54,546 nt of DNA from assembly GCF_022538115.1 (NCBI RefSeq), contig NZ_JAKZAL010000029.1:1-54546 (forward strand), read 5' to 3'. Position numbers and translations under genes: made by a program. Below, piece after piece: positions 1-7,542 of the stretch (positions are counted from its first letter, which is position 1; every line of letters begins with the position of its first letter). Source of the stretch: Cognataquiflexum rubidum. Its GTDB lineage: Bacteria; Bacteroidota; Bacteroidia; Cytophagales; Cyclobacteriaceae. Under the pieces are notes generated by a model. That model ran no database searches. It had not been told where the DNA came from and was given only the letters and a program-made list of their open reading frames with translations.

Positions 1-79
1 ACCAACTCAGGAACAACAGGAACTAATATCAGCTATCATGAAAAATTAGCTTGGGTGTCCCATCGCACAAAACAGGAAA

Positions 80-337
80 GCCCTGAAAGGGCGGAATTTT
101 TTCATGAATATTCAGGAATTTTTTCATTTCAAAGCTTGTGTTATTCTGGATTTTTAGGATACGATGGGCTGCACCCATCGTTGAGATATTTTGCCCTTTC
201 AGGGCTGTGAATAACTGTAGGATTAATGGCCAAAATTCTCCTAAAAAGCCTCAGCCCCGACGGGGCGAGATATCATAGGGATGGGTGTAGCCCATCCATC
301 AAATGAATTGGGAATTCCGATAAAGCCCTGAAAGGGC
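80..337. repeat. Cluster of short intergenic palindromes
   Basis: At least six short inverted repeats lie in the first 340 bases. GCCCT-N3-AGGGC occurs at 80-92, 193-205 and 325-337. GCCCC-GAC-GGGGC is at 254-266. Two related CATGGG-type stem-loops read CGATGGG/CCCATCG at 162-180 and GGATGGG/CCCATCC at 279-297. The flanks of the first and last copies are also alike (GGAATTTTTTCA follows both). This is a REP-like intergenic family. I see no gene in 1-517; the rest is AT-rich spacer leading to the antitoxin. Confidence 0.6.
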
Positions 338-529
338 GGAATTTTTTCAGAAATCCTAGAGAATTTTGCCATTTCATAGTTAAGCAAGGTTTGAATAATT
401 CTTTCTACTAACCCAGATAACCCGGAGGGCCTAGAGTTTCCTAGATCTTGGATTGGAGTATTTTGAAAACAAGGGTTTAATGGTTAAATTGGGTATTCTT
501 ATATTAATCTAGGAGAAATGGAGTTGACA

Positions 530-745
530 ATGGATATTAAATTTGAGCAATTGGTTGAAATTGTTAACCAACCTCCTGAAGATATGAAAACGAAACTGTT
601 CCAATCGGTAAGTCAGAATAAGAAAAAGTCACTATCTAAAGATGATTTTCAAAAGCTATTGCTTCAGGCTCCAACCTGGTCAGAGGAGCAAATAGAGGCT
701 TATGAAAGTGCTAGAAAGCATATTAACCTCTCTAGGATAGCATGA
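530..745 (+). CDS. Antitoxin of a VapBC-like pair
   Basis: A small protein of 71 residues (75 if the ATG at 518 is used). Its role is inferred from position and size: the stop codon overlaps the start of a PIN-domain toxin gene by four bases (ATGA, 742-745), the usual arrangement for translationally coupled toxin-antitoxin pairs. The sequence is mostly helical and charged, with a C-terminal tail rich in basic and polar residues (ARKHINLSRIA) typical of the toxin-binding end of such antitoxins. I cannot place it firmly in a named antitoxin family. The ATG at 530 is preferred because GGAG lies about six bases upstream, whereas AGGAGA almost abuts the ATG at 518. Confidence 0.65.
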   Translation: MDIKFEQLVEIVNQPPEDMKTKLFQSVSQNKKKSLSKDDFQKLLLQAPTWSEEQIEAYESARKHINLSRIA

Positions 746-1110
746 TACTTTTGGATTCCTCGGTATTGATTGACCTATTTAGGAAAAAAGACAAATCTAA
801 ATCCTACTTTTTCGAATTGTTGTCCGAAGAAAATGACCTTGCGATTTCTACGATTACCCAATATGAGATTGGTATTGGAAACAAATCTTCTAGCTCAGAA
901 TTTTGGAATGACTTATATGGTAAACTAATTATTTTGCCCTTTGATCAAAATTGATCGGATGTGGCAATTGAGGTCTATGCTTCTTTAAAAAAGCAAAATA
1001 AATTGATAGACTTGGCTGATTTGTTAATAGGAGCTACCGCAAAAAATCACCGGATTCCGCTAGCTACCCTGAATAAAAAACATTTCCAAAGAATTGAGGG
1101 ACTAATGTAG
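742..1110 (+). pseudogene. VapC-like PIN-domain toxin, split by an in-frame TGA
   Basis: VapC toxins are Mg-dependent RNases with a PIN fold. The first 70 codons encode a clear PIN N-terminus: MILLDSSVLIDLF with the first catalytic Asp, and QYEIGIG with the conserved Glu. The frame stops at TGA 952-954 after FDQN. Reading on in the same frame without any shift gives a convincing PIN C-terminus: LIDLADLLIGATA, carrying the late catalytic Asp, then LATLNKKHFQRI, ending at TAG 1108-1110. One base change therefore separates an intact toxin of about 122 residues from a truncated one lacking a metal ligand. The most likely reading is an inactivated toxin beside an intact antitoxin; a sequencing error or readthrough remains possible. 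Confidence 0.8.
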
Positions 1111-1261
1111 TTGTGATTTTTTTACAGAAATGAGCAAGGGTTTTTACCGTAAAATGCGCTCCTTTTCGAAAAATTTATAAGAAGTGTCATATAAACCCTC
1201 CCTCCAATCACTAACAAATATTAAGTCCAAATTTCTCAACATACCAAATCCTGGCCATATT

Positions 1262-2455
1262 ATGAATCTCAAATCCAATTCTATTTTATTCCTTTTTTCA
1301 CTTCTCGTCTTTTCTTATTGCAATCCAAACGATGAAACTGTGGCAGATGATCCTCTCAAGCAACTGGAATTGGAAGTGGTGGATTCTCTGATGGTAGATG
1401 AACTTGTTCCGCTCCGTCTTCAGGATTATTCACCGGAGGCAGGATTGTATATCCTGTTTGATTCCAAATCCCAAAATCCGTTTTTGGTCAACGAAAAAGG
1501 CGAAATTCTCAATAAGTTCGACCTGAAAGGGGAAGGACCAAACGGCACAGGAGGAAATGGTGCTTTTGGTTATAAATTCTTGGACAAAGACAGGTTTGTG
1601 GCGCAGGGTGCATTTACGGGTTATTTTATTTACGACCTACAAGGGAATCAGATCCGAAAAATCGCCAACAATGCCAAGGAACTTTGGCGGATTAGCATCT
1701 ACCGCAACCGGACGACTTTCCATCCCTATGTCGAAAACGGTCAGGACATGATGCTTGGGGAGGAACAGAATTTTTTCTCCAATGAGGAGTCGGATTACAA
1801 AACCTTAGGGACGGATTATTATTCTAAAATTAGCAGCATTTATCGTTACAACCTTGGGACTGAGGAAAATGAAATCCTGGAATCTTTTCCTGAATCTTGG
1901 GAACCTAGGCTGAACAAACGTTTTGTAGGACCTGATCTGCCTTTTGTCGCACTTCATGATTCCAAGAAGAAATTCGCCTTGCTACCTTTGGTTGGCAATC
2001 AGGTGTTCATTTATGAATTTCGGGAAGACAAACCGGTAATGACTCAGGATATCAAACTTTCCCACCCTCTCCGACCTGAATCAGCACCCCTCTTTGACAT
2101 TGATGCAGAAAATCCCGACTCAGAGTATCCCAAATTTACCAATGTCCTTTTTGCGGGAGATTACCTGATTGCTTCCTTTAGTACCAAAGTTCCACTATCT
2201 GTTATGACCGAACTCCGTGCCAAGTCGGAAGAATATTACCAATTGCCGGAGTTTAAAGAAGCGATGAAAAAGTATATGAAATACTACCATATTGTGGTCA
2301 AAGACGGAAAGCAGATCGGGATTATTGATGAGTTACCTGTTCATGGGGGATTGGAATTTTTGGATCGAAAAGGAATCCTTTATGTCAATGACAATGCCAA
2401 TCCGGAGGAAGAGCGGGATTACAATGTTTTTTACAAAGTGAAAATCAAGGAATAA
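1262..2455 (+). CDS. DUF4221-like beta-propeller lipoprotein
   Basis: A predicted lipoprotein of about 397 residues. The ATG at 1262 is preferred over the upstream GTG at 1184 because it starts directly with a signal peptide (MNLKSNSILFLFSLLVFSYC) whose Cys fits a lipobox. The mature part is rich in short beta-strand segments of the type seen in DUF4221/6-bladed propeller lipoproteins of Bacteroidota (DSKSQNPFLVNEKGEIL, KFDLKGEGPNG). It is probably anchored in the outer membrane or the periplasmic face of a membrane. Its function is unknown. It is a single gene followed by a hairpin terminator, with a convergent gene downstream. Confidence 0.65.
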   Translation: MNLKSNSILFLFSLLVFSYCNPNDETVADDPLKQLELEVVDSLMVDELVPLRLQDYSPEAGLYILFDSKSQNPFLVNEKGEILNKFDLKGEGPNGTGGNGAFGYKFLDKDRFVAQGAFTGYFIYDLQGNQIRKIANNAKELWRISIYRNRTTFHPYVENGQDMMLGEEQNFFSNEESDYKTLGTDYYSKISSIYRYNLGTEENEILESFPESWEPRLNKRFVGPDLPFVALHDSKKKFALLPLVGNQVFIYEFREDKPVMTQDIKLSHPLRPESAPLFDIDAENPDSEYPKFTNVLFAGDYLIASFSTKVPLSVMTELRAKSEEYYQLPEFKEAMKKYMKYYHIVVKDGKQIGIIDELPVHGGLEFLDRKGILYVNDNANPEEERDYNVFYKVKIKE

Positions 2456-2487
2456 AAAAAACCGGCAGTTTCCCGTCGGTTTTTTAG
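2455..2487 (+). terminator. Candidate intrinsic terminator after the lipoprotein gene
   Basis: AAAAAACCG pairs with CGGTTTTTT around an imperfect inner stem, ending in a run of T. It begins right at the stop codon and the A/T arms would serve both converging transcripts. Confidence 0.55.
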
Positions 2488-2548
2488 GATATATATACAG
2501 TTGGTTTAGATTCTATTTTAACGAAACAAATCCTGTGCCATTGCATTT

Positions 2549-3241
2549 TCAGTTGCCAATCGTAAAAATAAATCCGATTCCGGGTTGTATCATGGTAATG
2601 GCTGACCTCTGCGGTGTATAGACAAACTCCCCCTCGCCCTGATCGGGACGATATTCTGTATCCTGTTTTCTGAGAAAATCCACCGGCCCACTGTCGTGGT
2701 ACAGGACTTTGAATTCGAAATGCCCCATTTCCCTGTTTTTGAAGGGGACTTTGAACCCACCTCCAAAGCGGTAACCCAACACCCAATCACTGAAATCCAT
2801 CCCTTCTTCTATCGGTTCTTCAAACTGAAACTCTCGGATTTTATATCGGGTATAGAAATAATTGGCGCCAACCTGCGCTTCCAAAAATGGGATGATCCGC
2901 TTTTCACTTTCAAAATTATACCTGAAGATCCCCATAAAAGTCATCAGATTATTGTTTCGTCTCAGTCTCAGTTCGTCGGTAAATCCCGGATATAGGTCGG
3001 TTCTTTTTTCGAGTTCTGTGCCATGCTTTCCGTATCCAAGTCCAAATCCCACCTCAATGGGCTTCATGGGAAACCGGTAATAAAAAGATATGGTATATTC
3101 AGGAAAAACAGATCCATCCATTATTTCCCTCAAATCACCCACAGGTACACCAAGATTGGCCTGAAAACCTGTTGAGAAATATTGGGCATGGGAAACAGAT
3201 GCAGACAAAAGGAAGATAGCTAGAAAGATTATCCGAGTCAT
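2549..3241 (-). CDS. Outer-membrane beta-barrel protein (OmpX/PorT-like)
   Basis: About 230 residues. The ATG at 3241 is chosen because it gives a clean signal peptide (MTRIIFLAIFLLSASVSHAQ) with an A-x-A-type cleavage site; the upstream TTG at 3301 would add 20 non-signal residues. The mature protein alternates hydrophobic and polar residues in strands rich in Tyr, Phe and Gly (FGLGYGKHG, YNFESEKRIIPFLEAQ, YRFGGGFKVPF) and ends in a hydrophobic aromatic strand, GIGFIFTIGN, as barrels do. It is probably an eight-stranded barrel of the outer-membrane-protein beta-barrel type. No specific ligand can be proposed. It lies 56 bases downstream of the Uma2-like gene on the same strand. Confidence 0.7.
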   Translation of the reverse strand: MTRIIFLAIFLLSASVSHAQYFSTGFQANLGVPVGDLREIMDGSVFPEYTISFYYRFPMKPIEVGFGLGYGKHGTELEKRTDLYPGFTDELRLRRNNNLMTFMGIFRYNFESEKRIIPFLEAQVGANYFYTRYKIREFQFEEPIEEGMDFSDWVLGYRFGGGFKVPFKNREMGHFEFKVLYHDSGPVDFLRKQDTEYRPDQGEGEFVYTPQRSAITMIQPGIGFIFTIGN

Positions 3242-3297
3242 TAGAGTATTTTTGGAATTAATACGGAAAGAACCTAATGCAGTTTTAGAAATTTGTT

Positions 3298-3912
3298 TCA
3301 ATCCAAGTCTTGGAAAACCTCTTCCAAATCCAAACTGAATCCTTCAATACAAGCTGAACTTACAATATCTCCGGGTGAAAAAAGTCTGGAGGGGACGTAT
3401 TTTCCTGTAGTCAGGGTATAAATCAAAAGCGTCTGTTCAGTGGGTTGGATCACCCAATATTCCTTCACGCCGCTTTCTTCATAGACTTCATATTTGTACT
3501 TGAGTTCTTTGCGGTTGGAACCGGGGGAAAGGATCTCGATAATCAAGTCCGGCGCACCGATACAGCCTGCATCATCCAATTTGCTGCGGTCGCAGACCAC
3601 GCAGATATCTGGCTGAACTACAGTAAAAATATCTTCGTTTTTCTTTGACTTAATTGGAAGCCTTACATCAAATGGTGCAGTATATACTTCACAGGATTTA
3701 TTCTCGAGAAAATTGAAGATTTTATTAGAAATTATCAGTGAAACTTTTTGATGAATTCTCCTAGGGGCCGCCGCCGCAGACTTAAAAACTTTTCCTTTGA
3801 TGATTTCCACCATTTCATCCATTTGCCAAGTCAGGTAATCCGCATAGGAATACTTGCCATATTCTGTATAGGGTTCGCTGACTTTGTTTTCGGTTTCTTC
3901 GGTTTTCATCAT
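3298..3912 (-). CDS. Uma2-family (DUF820) restriction-endonuclease-fold protein
   Basis: 204 residues. The family has a PD-(D/E)XK nuclease fold but no well-established cellular role. The core is visible: VQPDICVV (Asp102) followed by PDLIIEILSPGS (Asp122, Glu126) and then KELKYK with basic residues in the usual place of the catalytic Lys. YEESGVKEYWVIQP near residue 150 is a family hallmark. Length is normal for the family. A run of four Ala (residues 46-49) is coded by a GC-rich patch. It may be co-transcribed with the downstream barrel gene. Confidence 0.85.
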   Translation of the reverse strand: MMKTEETENKVSEPYTEYGKYSYADYLTWQMDEMVEIIKGKVFKSAAAAPRRIHQKVSLIISNKIFNFLENKSCEVYTAPFDVRLPIKSKKNEDIFTVVQPDICVVCDRSKLDDAGCIGAPDLIIEILSPGSNRKELKYKYEVYEESGVKEYWVIQPTEQTLLIYTLTTGKYVPSRLFSPGDIVSSACIEGFSLDLEEVFQDLD

Positions 3913-4029
3913 TCTAATTTAATGAAAAACTTGGTGAAATTGATTTTGATGAAAGCTGTATGAATGGTCGTTTTGATCGTCAATCTGAGTTTCAGACATT
4001 TTAAAAAAAAAACTTTCAGAAAAGGAATG

Positions 4030-4113
4030 ACTTTGAAACTTTATAACATTAAAACCTTAAAACCTTCTAATCTTTTAATTTTACAATTTTACAATTTTCC
4101 AATTTTCCAATCA
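4030..4113. repeat. T-rich low-complexity intergenic repeat (copy 1)
   Basis: Tandem variants of the units AACCTTNNAA and CAATTTTCCAATTTTC run directly up to the stop codon of the E1 gene. The same words recur at 7151-7242, 8739-8805 and 9196-9370. The wider gap 3913-4115 holds no gene that I can see. Confidence 0.6.
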
Positions 4114-4115
4114 CC

Positions 4116-6122
4116 CTAGTACTCCATCAACTTCCTCAATTTTTCCTTAAACCTCTCCACAGGAAGGAAATTCTTTTCCAGACTTGGTGCAAAAGGAACC
4201 GGTGTATCCAAACTTCCTTCCCGCATCACAGGGGAATCAAGTGATTCAAAGCAGTTTTCCGAAATCCAAGCCACTATCTCCGAACCTATTCCTCCTGTGA
4301 GGCAATCTTCCTGAAGGAAAATCACTTTCCCGGTTTTCTTGACCGTTTTTTCAACCGCCTCTTTGTCCCAAGGGAGTAAAGTCCGCAAATCCAAAATGTC
4401 TGCCGAAACACCCAATTCTTTCACCGCTGTTTTTGCCCAATGAACACCCATGCCGTAGGTGATAATACTGAGCGTCTCCCCATCCTGTACCAAGTTGGCT
4501 TTGCCAACTTGGACTGTATAATAATCATCAGGAATGGCTTCCGAAATGGAGCGGTAAAGCGCCTTATGCTCAAAGTACATGTAGGGATTTGGGTCTTCAA
4601 AAGCCGCATTCAGCAATCCCTTGGCATCATAAGGGTTGGAGGGATAGACGATTTTCAGTCCGGGAGTGTGGAAAAACCAAGCCTCGTTGGATTGGGAATG
4701 GAAAGGTCCTGCGGCGACTCCGGCACCAGTAGGCATGCGGACGACAACATCGGCATTTTGTCCCCATCTGTAATGGATTTTAGCCAAGTTGTTTACTATT
4801 TGGTTGAATCCCACGGACACAAAATCCGCAAACTGCATTTCCACCATTGACTTATAACCTTTGATGGATAAACCCAAGGCAGCGCCGATGATGGCGCTTT
4901 CGCAGAGTGGGGTATTGCGAACTCGGTCAGCGCCGAATCTGTCTTTGAAACCATCCGTAATCTTAAATGCCCCACCATAAGTTCCGATGTCCTGACCCAT
5001 GAGGATGAGGTTTGGATACTTTTCCATGGATTGGCGGAGGCCGTCGGCGATTGCATCCAAGAAGCGCTTTTCTGTTTTCTGATCTGATTTTGGAGTGATT
5101 ACTTCTTGCTGAAATGGCGCGTAGATATCCGCCATTTCCTCTTCAGTATCTGCGCTAACTGCTTCTTCGGCAAAGGCAATATCCAATCCTTTATTGATCG
5201 CAGCTTTGATTTTTTTATTGATTTTTTCTTTGGCTTCCGAACTCAATACTCCTGATTCCTCCAAATACCTCTCGTAATTGTCCACAGGGTCTTTGAGCGC
5301 CCATGTTTCCATGAGGTCCTTGGGAACGTACTTGGTTCCTGAAGCTTCTTCATGTCCACGCATCCGGAAGGTAATTGCTTCCAAGAGAATCGGTCTTGGG
5401 TTTTGCCTGATATCTTCCGCTAATTTTTTGACAGTATCATAGACTGCCAAAACATTGTTTCCGTCCACCCGAACAGCCTCCATACCGTACCCTGGTCCTT
5501 TTTCAGTAAAATATTTGAAAGCAAACTGCTCTTCACTTGGGGTGGAAAGTCCGTACCCGTTGTGCTCTACGACAAAGATTACCGGGAGTTTCCATACTGC
5601 GGCCACATTGAGACCTTCGTGAAAATCACCTTCTGAACTTGCCCCATCACCGGTAAAAACCAAGGTGACTTTGTTTTCTTTTGAAAGTTTATGGGCCAAA
5701 CCGATGCCGTCCGCAATGGCCATCTGTGGACCGAGGTGGGAAATCATCCCGACGATATGGTGTTCGTTGGTGCCAAAGTGAAAGGAACGGTCTCTGCCTT
5801 TGGTATAGCCCGATTTTTTACCCTGAAACTGTGCAAAAAGTTTTTCCAAAGGAAGATTTCTACCGGTAAAGATTCCAAGATTTCGGTGCATCGGAAGGAT
5901 GTATTCATCTTCCTGCAGGGCATTGACTGCGCCGATGGAGATGGCTTCTTGTCCCCAACCGCTAAACCACTTGGAGATTTTTCCCTGACGGAGGAGGATG
6001 AGCATTTTTTCTTCAATCCTTCTAGGCATCAACAGGGACTCATATAGATCCAATAAAGTCTTGTCAGAATACTCTTTTCTATCAAAAATCATTGCTTGCG
6101 CTTCGGTGCTTGGAATTGGCAT
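4116..6122 (-). CDS. 2-oxoacid dehydrogenase E1, fused alpha and beta subunits
   Basis: 668 residues: a thiamine-diphosphate-dependent E1 component that decarboxylates a 2-oxo acid and passes the acyl group to lipoyl-E2, in one chain. Residues 1 to about 340 are the alpha part, with the ThDP/Mg motif GDGASSEGDFHEGLN (158 on) closing at EHNGYG (186-191) and the regulatory-loop-like RMRGHEEASG. Residues from about 350 are the beta part: ILMGQDIGTYGGAF, TPLCESAIIGAALG, EMQFADFVSVGFNQIVN. Alpha-beta fusions are familiar in Bacteroidota. The substrate (pyruvate or branched-chain 2-oxo acid) cannot be fixed from sequence alone. No E2 or E3 gene is adjacent, so the partners are encoded elsewhere. 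Confidence 0.9.
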   Translation of the reverse strand: MPIPSTEAQAMIFDRKEYSDKTLLDLYESLLMPRRIEEKMLILLRQGKISKWFSGWGQEAISIGAVNALQEDEYILPMHRNLGIFTGRNLPLEKLFAQFQGKKSGYTKGRDRSFHFGTNEHHIVGMISHLGPQMAIADGIGLAHKLSKENKVTLVFTGDGASSEGDFHEGLNVAAVWKLPVIFVVEHNGYGLSTPSEEQFAFKYFTEKGPGYGMEAVRVDGNNVLAVYDTVKKLAEDIRQNPRPILLEAITFRMRGHEEASGTKYVPKDLMETWALKDPVDNYERYLEESGVLSSEAKEKINKKIKAAINKGLDIAFAEEAVSADTEEEMADIYAPFQQEVITPKSDQKTEKRFLDAIADGLRQSMEKYPNLILMGQDIGTYGGAFKITDGFKDRFGADRVRNTPLCESAIIGAALGLSIKGYKSMVEMQFADFVSVGFNQIVNNLAKIHYRWGQNADVVVRMPTGAGVAAGPFHSQSNEAWFFHTPGLKIVYPSNPYDAKGLLNAAFEDPNPYMYFEHKALYRSISEAIPDDYYTVQVGKANLVQDGETLSIITYGMGVHWAKTAVKELGVSADILDLRTLLPWDKEAVEKTVKKTGKVIFLQEDCLTGGIGSEIVAWISENCFESLDSPVMREGSLDTPVPFAPSLEKNFLPVERFKEKLRKLMEY

Positions 6123-6193
6123 GGGGTTTATGATTTAATATGTATTGACGCAATGATGCCAGTGAAAGCGTTAATCCAAAATAATTTAATGTT

Positions 6194-6252
6194 GGACACT
6201 GAAATGTCCGGAACATCGGTCTTCCGACTTCGGTCTTCCGTCCCGACTGAAG
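6194..6252. repeat. Short repeat of the TCGGTCTTCCG type
   Basis: TCGGTCTTCCG occurs twice in direct order (6216-6226 and 6230-6240), next to a related CCGTCCCGACTGAAG segment. A small inverted repeat, GGAC/GTCC, lies at 6194-6209. On the other strand this reads as a GAAGACCGAAGTCGG-like purine-rich microsatellite. It lies between the divergent E1 and AraC-type genes, in a gap (6123-6420) that otherwise must hold their promoters. Confidence 0.45.
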
Positions 6253-6420
6253 TAGATTATTAGGTAACTGGCAAAGAAGCGTATATCTATTTAATTTGAT
6301 GCCAAATTAGTTGAATTTAGCTTTCTCCCCAAGGTTTGGACAGAACTTATCTTGTACCAAATTGGGTTATGTTTACTTAAATCCAAATCTTTCATTCAAT
6401 AAGCAAAGGAGGAAATATTT

Positions 6421-7020
6421 ATGGTAGATATCCTGATCAAAAATATGGTTTGTCCACGCTGTATCATGGCTGTTGAAAATGTCCTGAACAAACAAAAAAT
6501 TGGATTTGAAAGGGTGGAACTTGGGAAAGTGAGGTTAAATACCCAAATGGATGAAGTTGCCTACGGGATCTTTGAAACCGAAATTGAAAAACTCGGCTTT
6601 GAAATCTTGAAAGACAGGGATGTGCAGCGCATAGAAAAGATCAAGAACCTGTTTACCCTGTTGTTTCAAAAGGAGGAAATACCTTCGGGTTTAATTATTT
6701 CCACATATATCAATTCCCATATCCCGGAAGATTACAGCATGCTGAGTCACCTTTTTAGCAGCATGGAAGGAATTACGATTGAAAAATATTTTATCAGCCT
6801 CAAAATCGAAAAAGTAAAGGAGTGGCTTTTTTATGAAGAGCTCACCTTGAGTGAAATGGCGTATAAACTGGATTATAGTTCCGTGCAGCACCTTTCTTCC
6901 CAATTCAAAAAAATCACGGGCATGACACCGAGTGAGTATAGGAAGTTGAGGAGGGATGGAGGTAAGGAAGTTGGGAAGTCGGGAAGGTGGGAAGGTGGGA
7001 AGTCGGGAAGTAGGAAGTAG
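6421..7020 (+). CDS. AraC-type regulator with HMA-like CPRC N-terminal domain
   Basis: 199 residues. Residues 1 to about 72 resemble a heavy-metal-associated ferredoxin-like domain, with C11-P-R-C14 in place of the usual C-x-x-C metal loop (IKNMVCPRCIMAVENVL). Residues about 75-178 are an AraC-type helix-turn-helix region, with ELTLSEMAYKLDYSS as a recognition-type helix and FKKITGMTPSEYRKLR as the family signature. The design suggests a DNA-binding protein sensing a metal or a thiol-reactive compound; that is inference. A strong Shine-Dalgarno (AAAGGAGG, 6407-6414) precedes the ATG, unusual for this phylum. The last 20 residues (Gly/Lys/Arg/Ser-rich) are coded by the neighbouring purine repeat and are probably not part of the ancestral protein. 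Confidence 0.8.
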   Translation: MVDILIKNMVCPRCIMAVENVLNKQKIGFERVELGKVRLNTQMDEVAYGIFETEIEKLGFEILKDRDVQRIEKIKNLFTLLFQKEEIPSGLIISTYINSHIPEDYSMLSHLFSSMEGITIEKYFISLKIEKVKEWLFYEELTLSEMAYKLDYSSVQHLSSQFKKITGMTPSEYRKLRRDGGKEVGKSGRWEGGKSGSRK

Positions 7021-7085
7021 GAAGTTGGGAAGTTGGAAGGTAGGAAGTAGGGAAGTTGGAAGGTAGGAAGTAGGGAAGTCGGGAT
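6961..7085. repeat. Purine-rich GGAAGT(T/C)GGGAAG repeat invading a gene end
   Basis: About ten imperfect copies of GGAAGTNGGGAAG/GGTAGGAAGTA run in direct order. The first 60 bases are inside the coding region of the AraC-type regulator and supply its stop codon (TAG at 7018-7020). The strand is strongly asymmetric, with almost no C. Confidence 0.75.
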
Positions 7086-7150
7086 GTAAGTTTGAAGTAA
7101 TAAGTTGGTGCTCGGATCAAAATTTTATCGTGGGTTTAGGCTGACTCCTC

Positions 7151-7242
7151 CACTTGGACTCAACTTTAAAACTTTTCAACCTTGAAACCTTACAACCCCT
7201 AATCTTTCAATTTTCCAATTTTGAAATTTTTCAATTCCCCCT
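7151..7242. repeat. T-rich low-complexity intergenic repeat (copy 2)
   Basis: Runs of CTTTAAAACTTTTCAACCTTGAAACCTT and TCAATTTTCCAATTTT-like units, the same family as at 4030-4113, lie in the 522-base gap 7021-7542. The rest of that gap holds the paired-stem element at 7247-7318 and, I infer, the promoter of the glycosidase gene. Confidence 0.6.
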
Positions 7243-7246
7243 AAAA

Positions 7247-7318
7247 ACAGCAAAGGCGTCGATTCACATCGACGCCTAAAAGTAATGCAAGGTTAATGAA
7301 AAAATTTTCGTTTGCTGT
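7247..7318. other. Nested inverted repeats, candidate structured RNA or regulatory element
   Basis: A perfect 10-bp stem with a four-base loop (AGGCGTCGAT, TCAC, ATCGACGCCT; 7254-7277) sits inside an outer 8-bp pair: ACAGCAAA at 7247-7254 and TTTGCTGT at 7311-7318. Both pairings are exact. There is no T run directly after the inner hairpin on either strand, so a plain terminator is not a good fit. The strand of transcription is not known. Confidence 0.5.
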
Positions 7319-7542
7319 ACGACTTCAAAAGTAGAAATAAACCTTTCCCCAAAAGGAAATCAACCGTTAAGGATACTTTAATTTAAACCCAAATTAATCC
7401 TCAAAAATTAATATTTAAATAACATAAGGGATCCCGTCAATGGCCTTCCAAATCAAAATTGCCGATTATGATTTTTTTGGCCACATAATCTTTTAACTTA
7501 AGGACTTGCTAAAGAACACCTTTGTATAAATAATCGGAACCA

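Noticed and set aside
4116-6122. Frameshift or misassembly joining two E1 genes
   Set aside because: Alpha-beta E1 fusions are common in Bacteroidota and the linker is continuous and well behaved.
7254-7277. Simple intrinsic terminator for the AraC-type gene
   Set aside because: The hairpin is strong but is followed by AAAAGTAATG on the plus strand, with no T run, and lies 234 bases past the stop.
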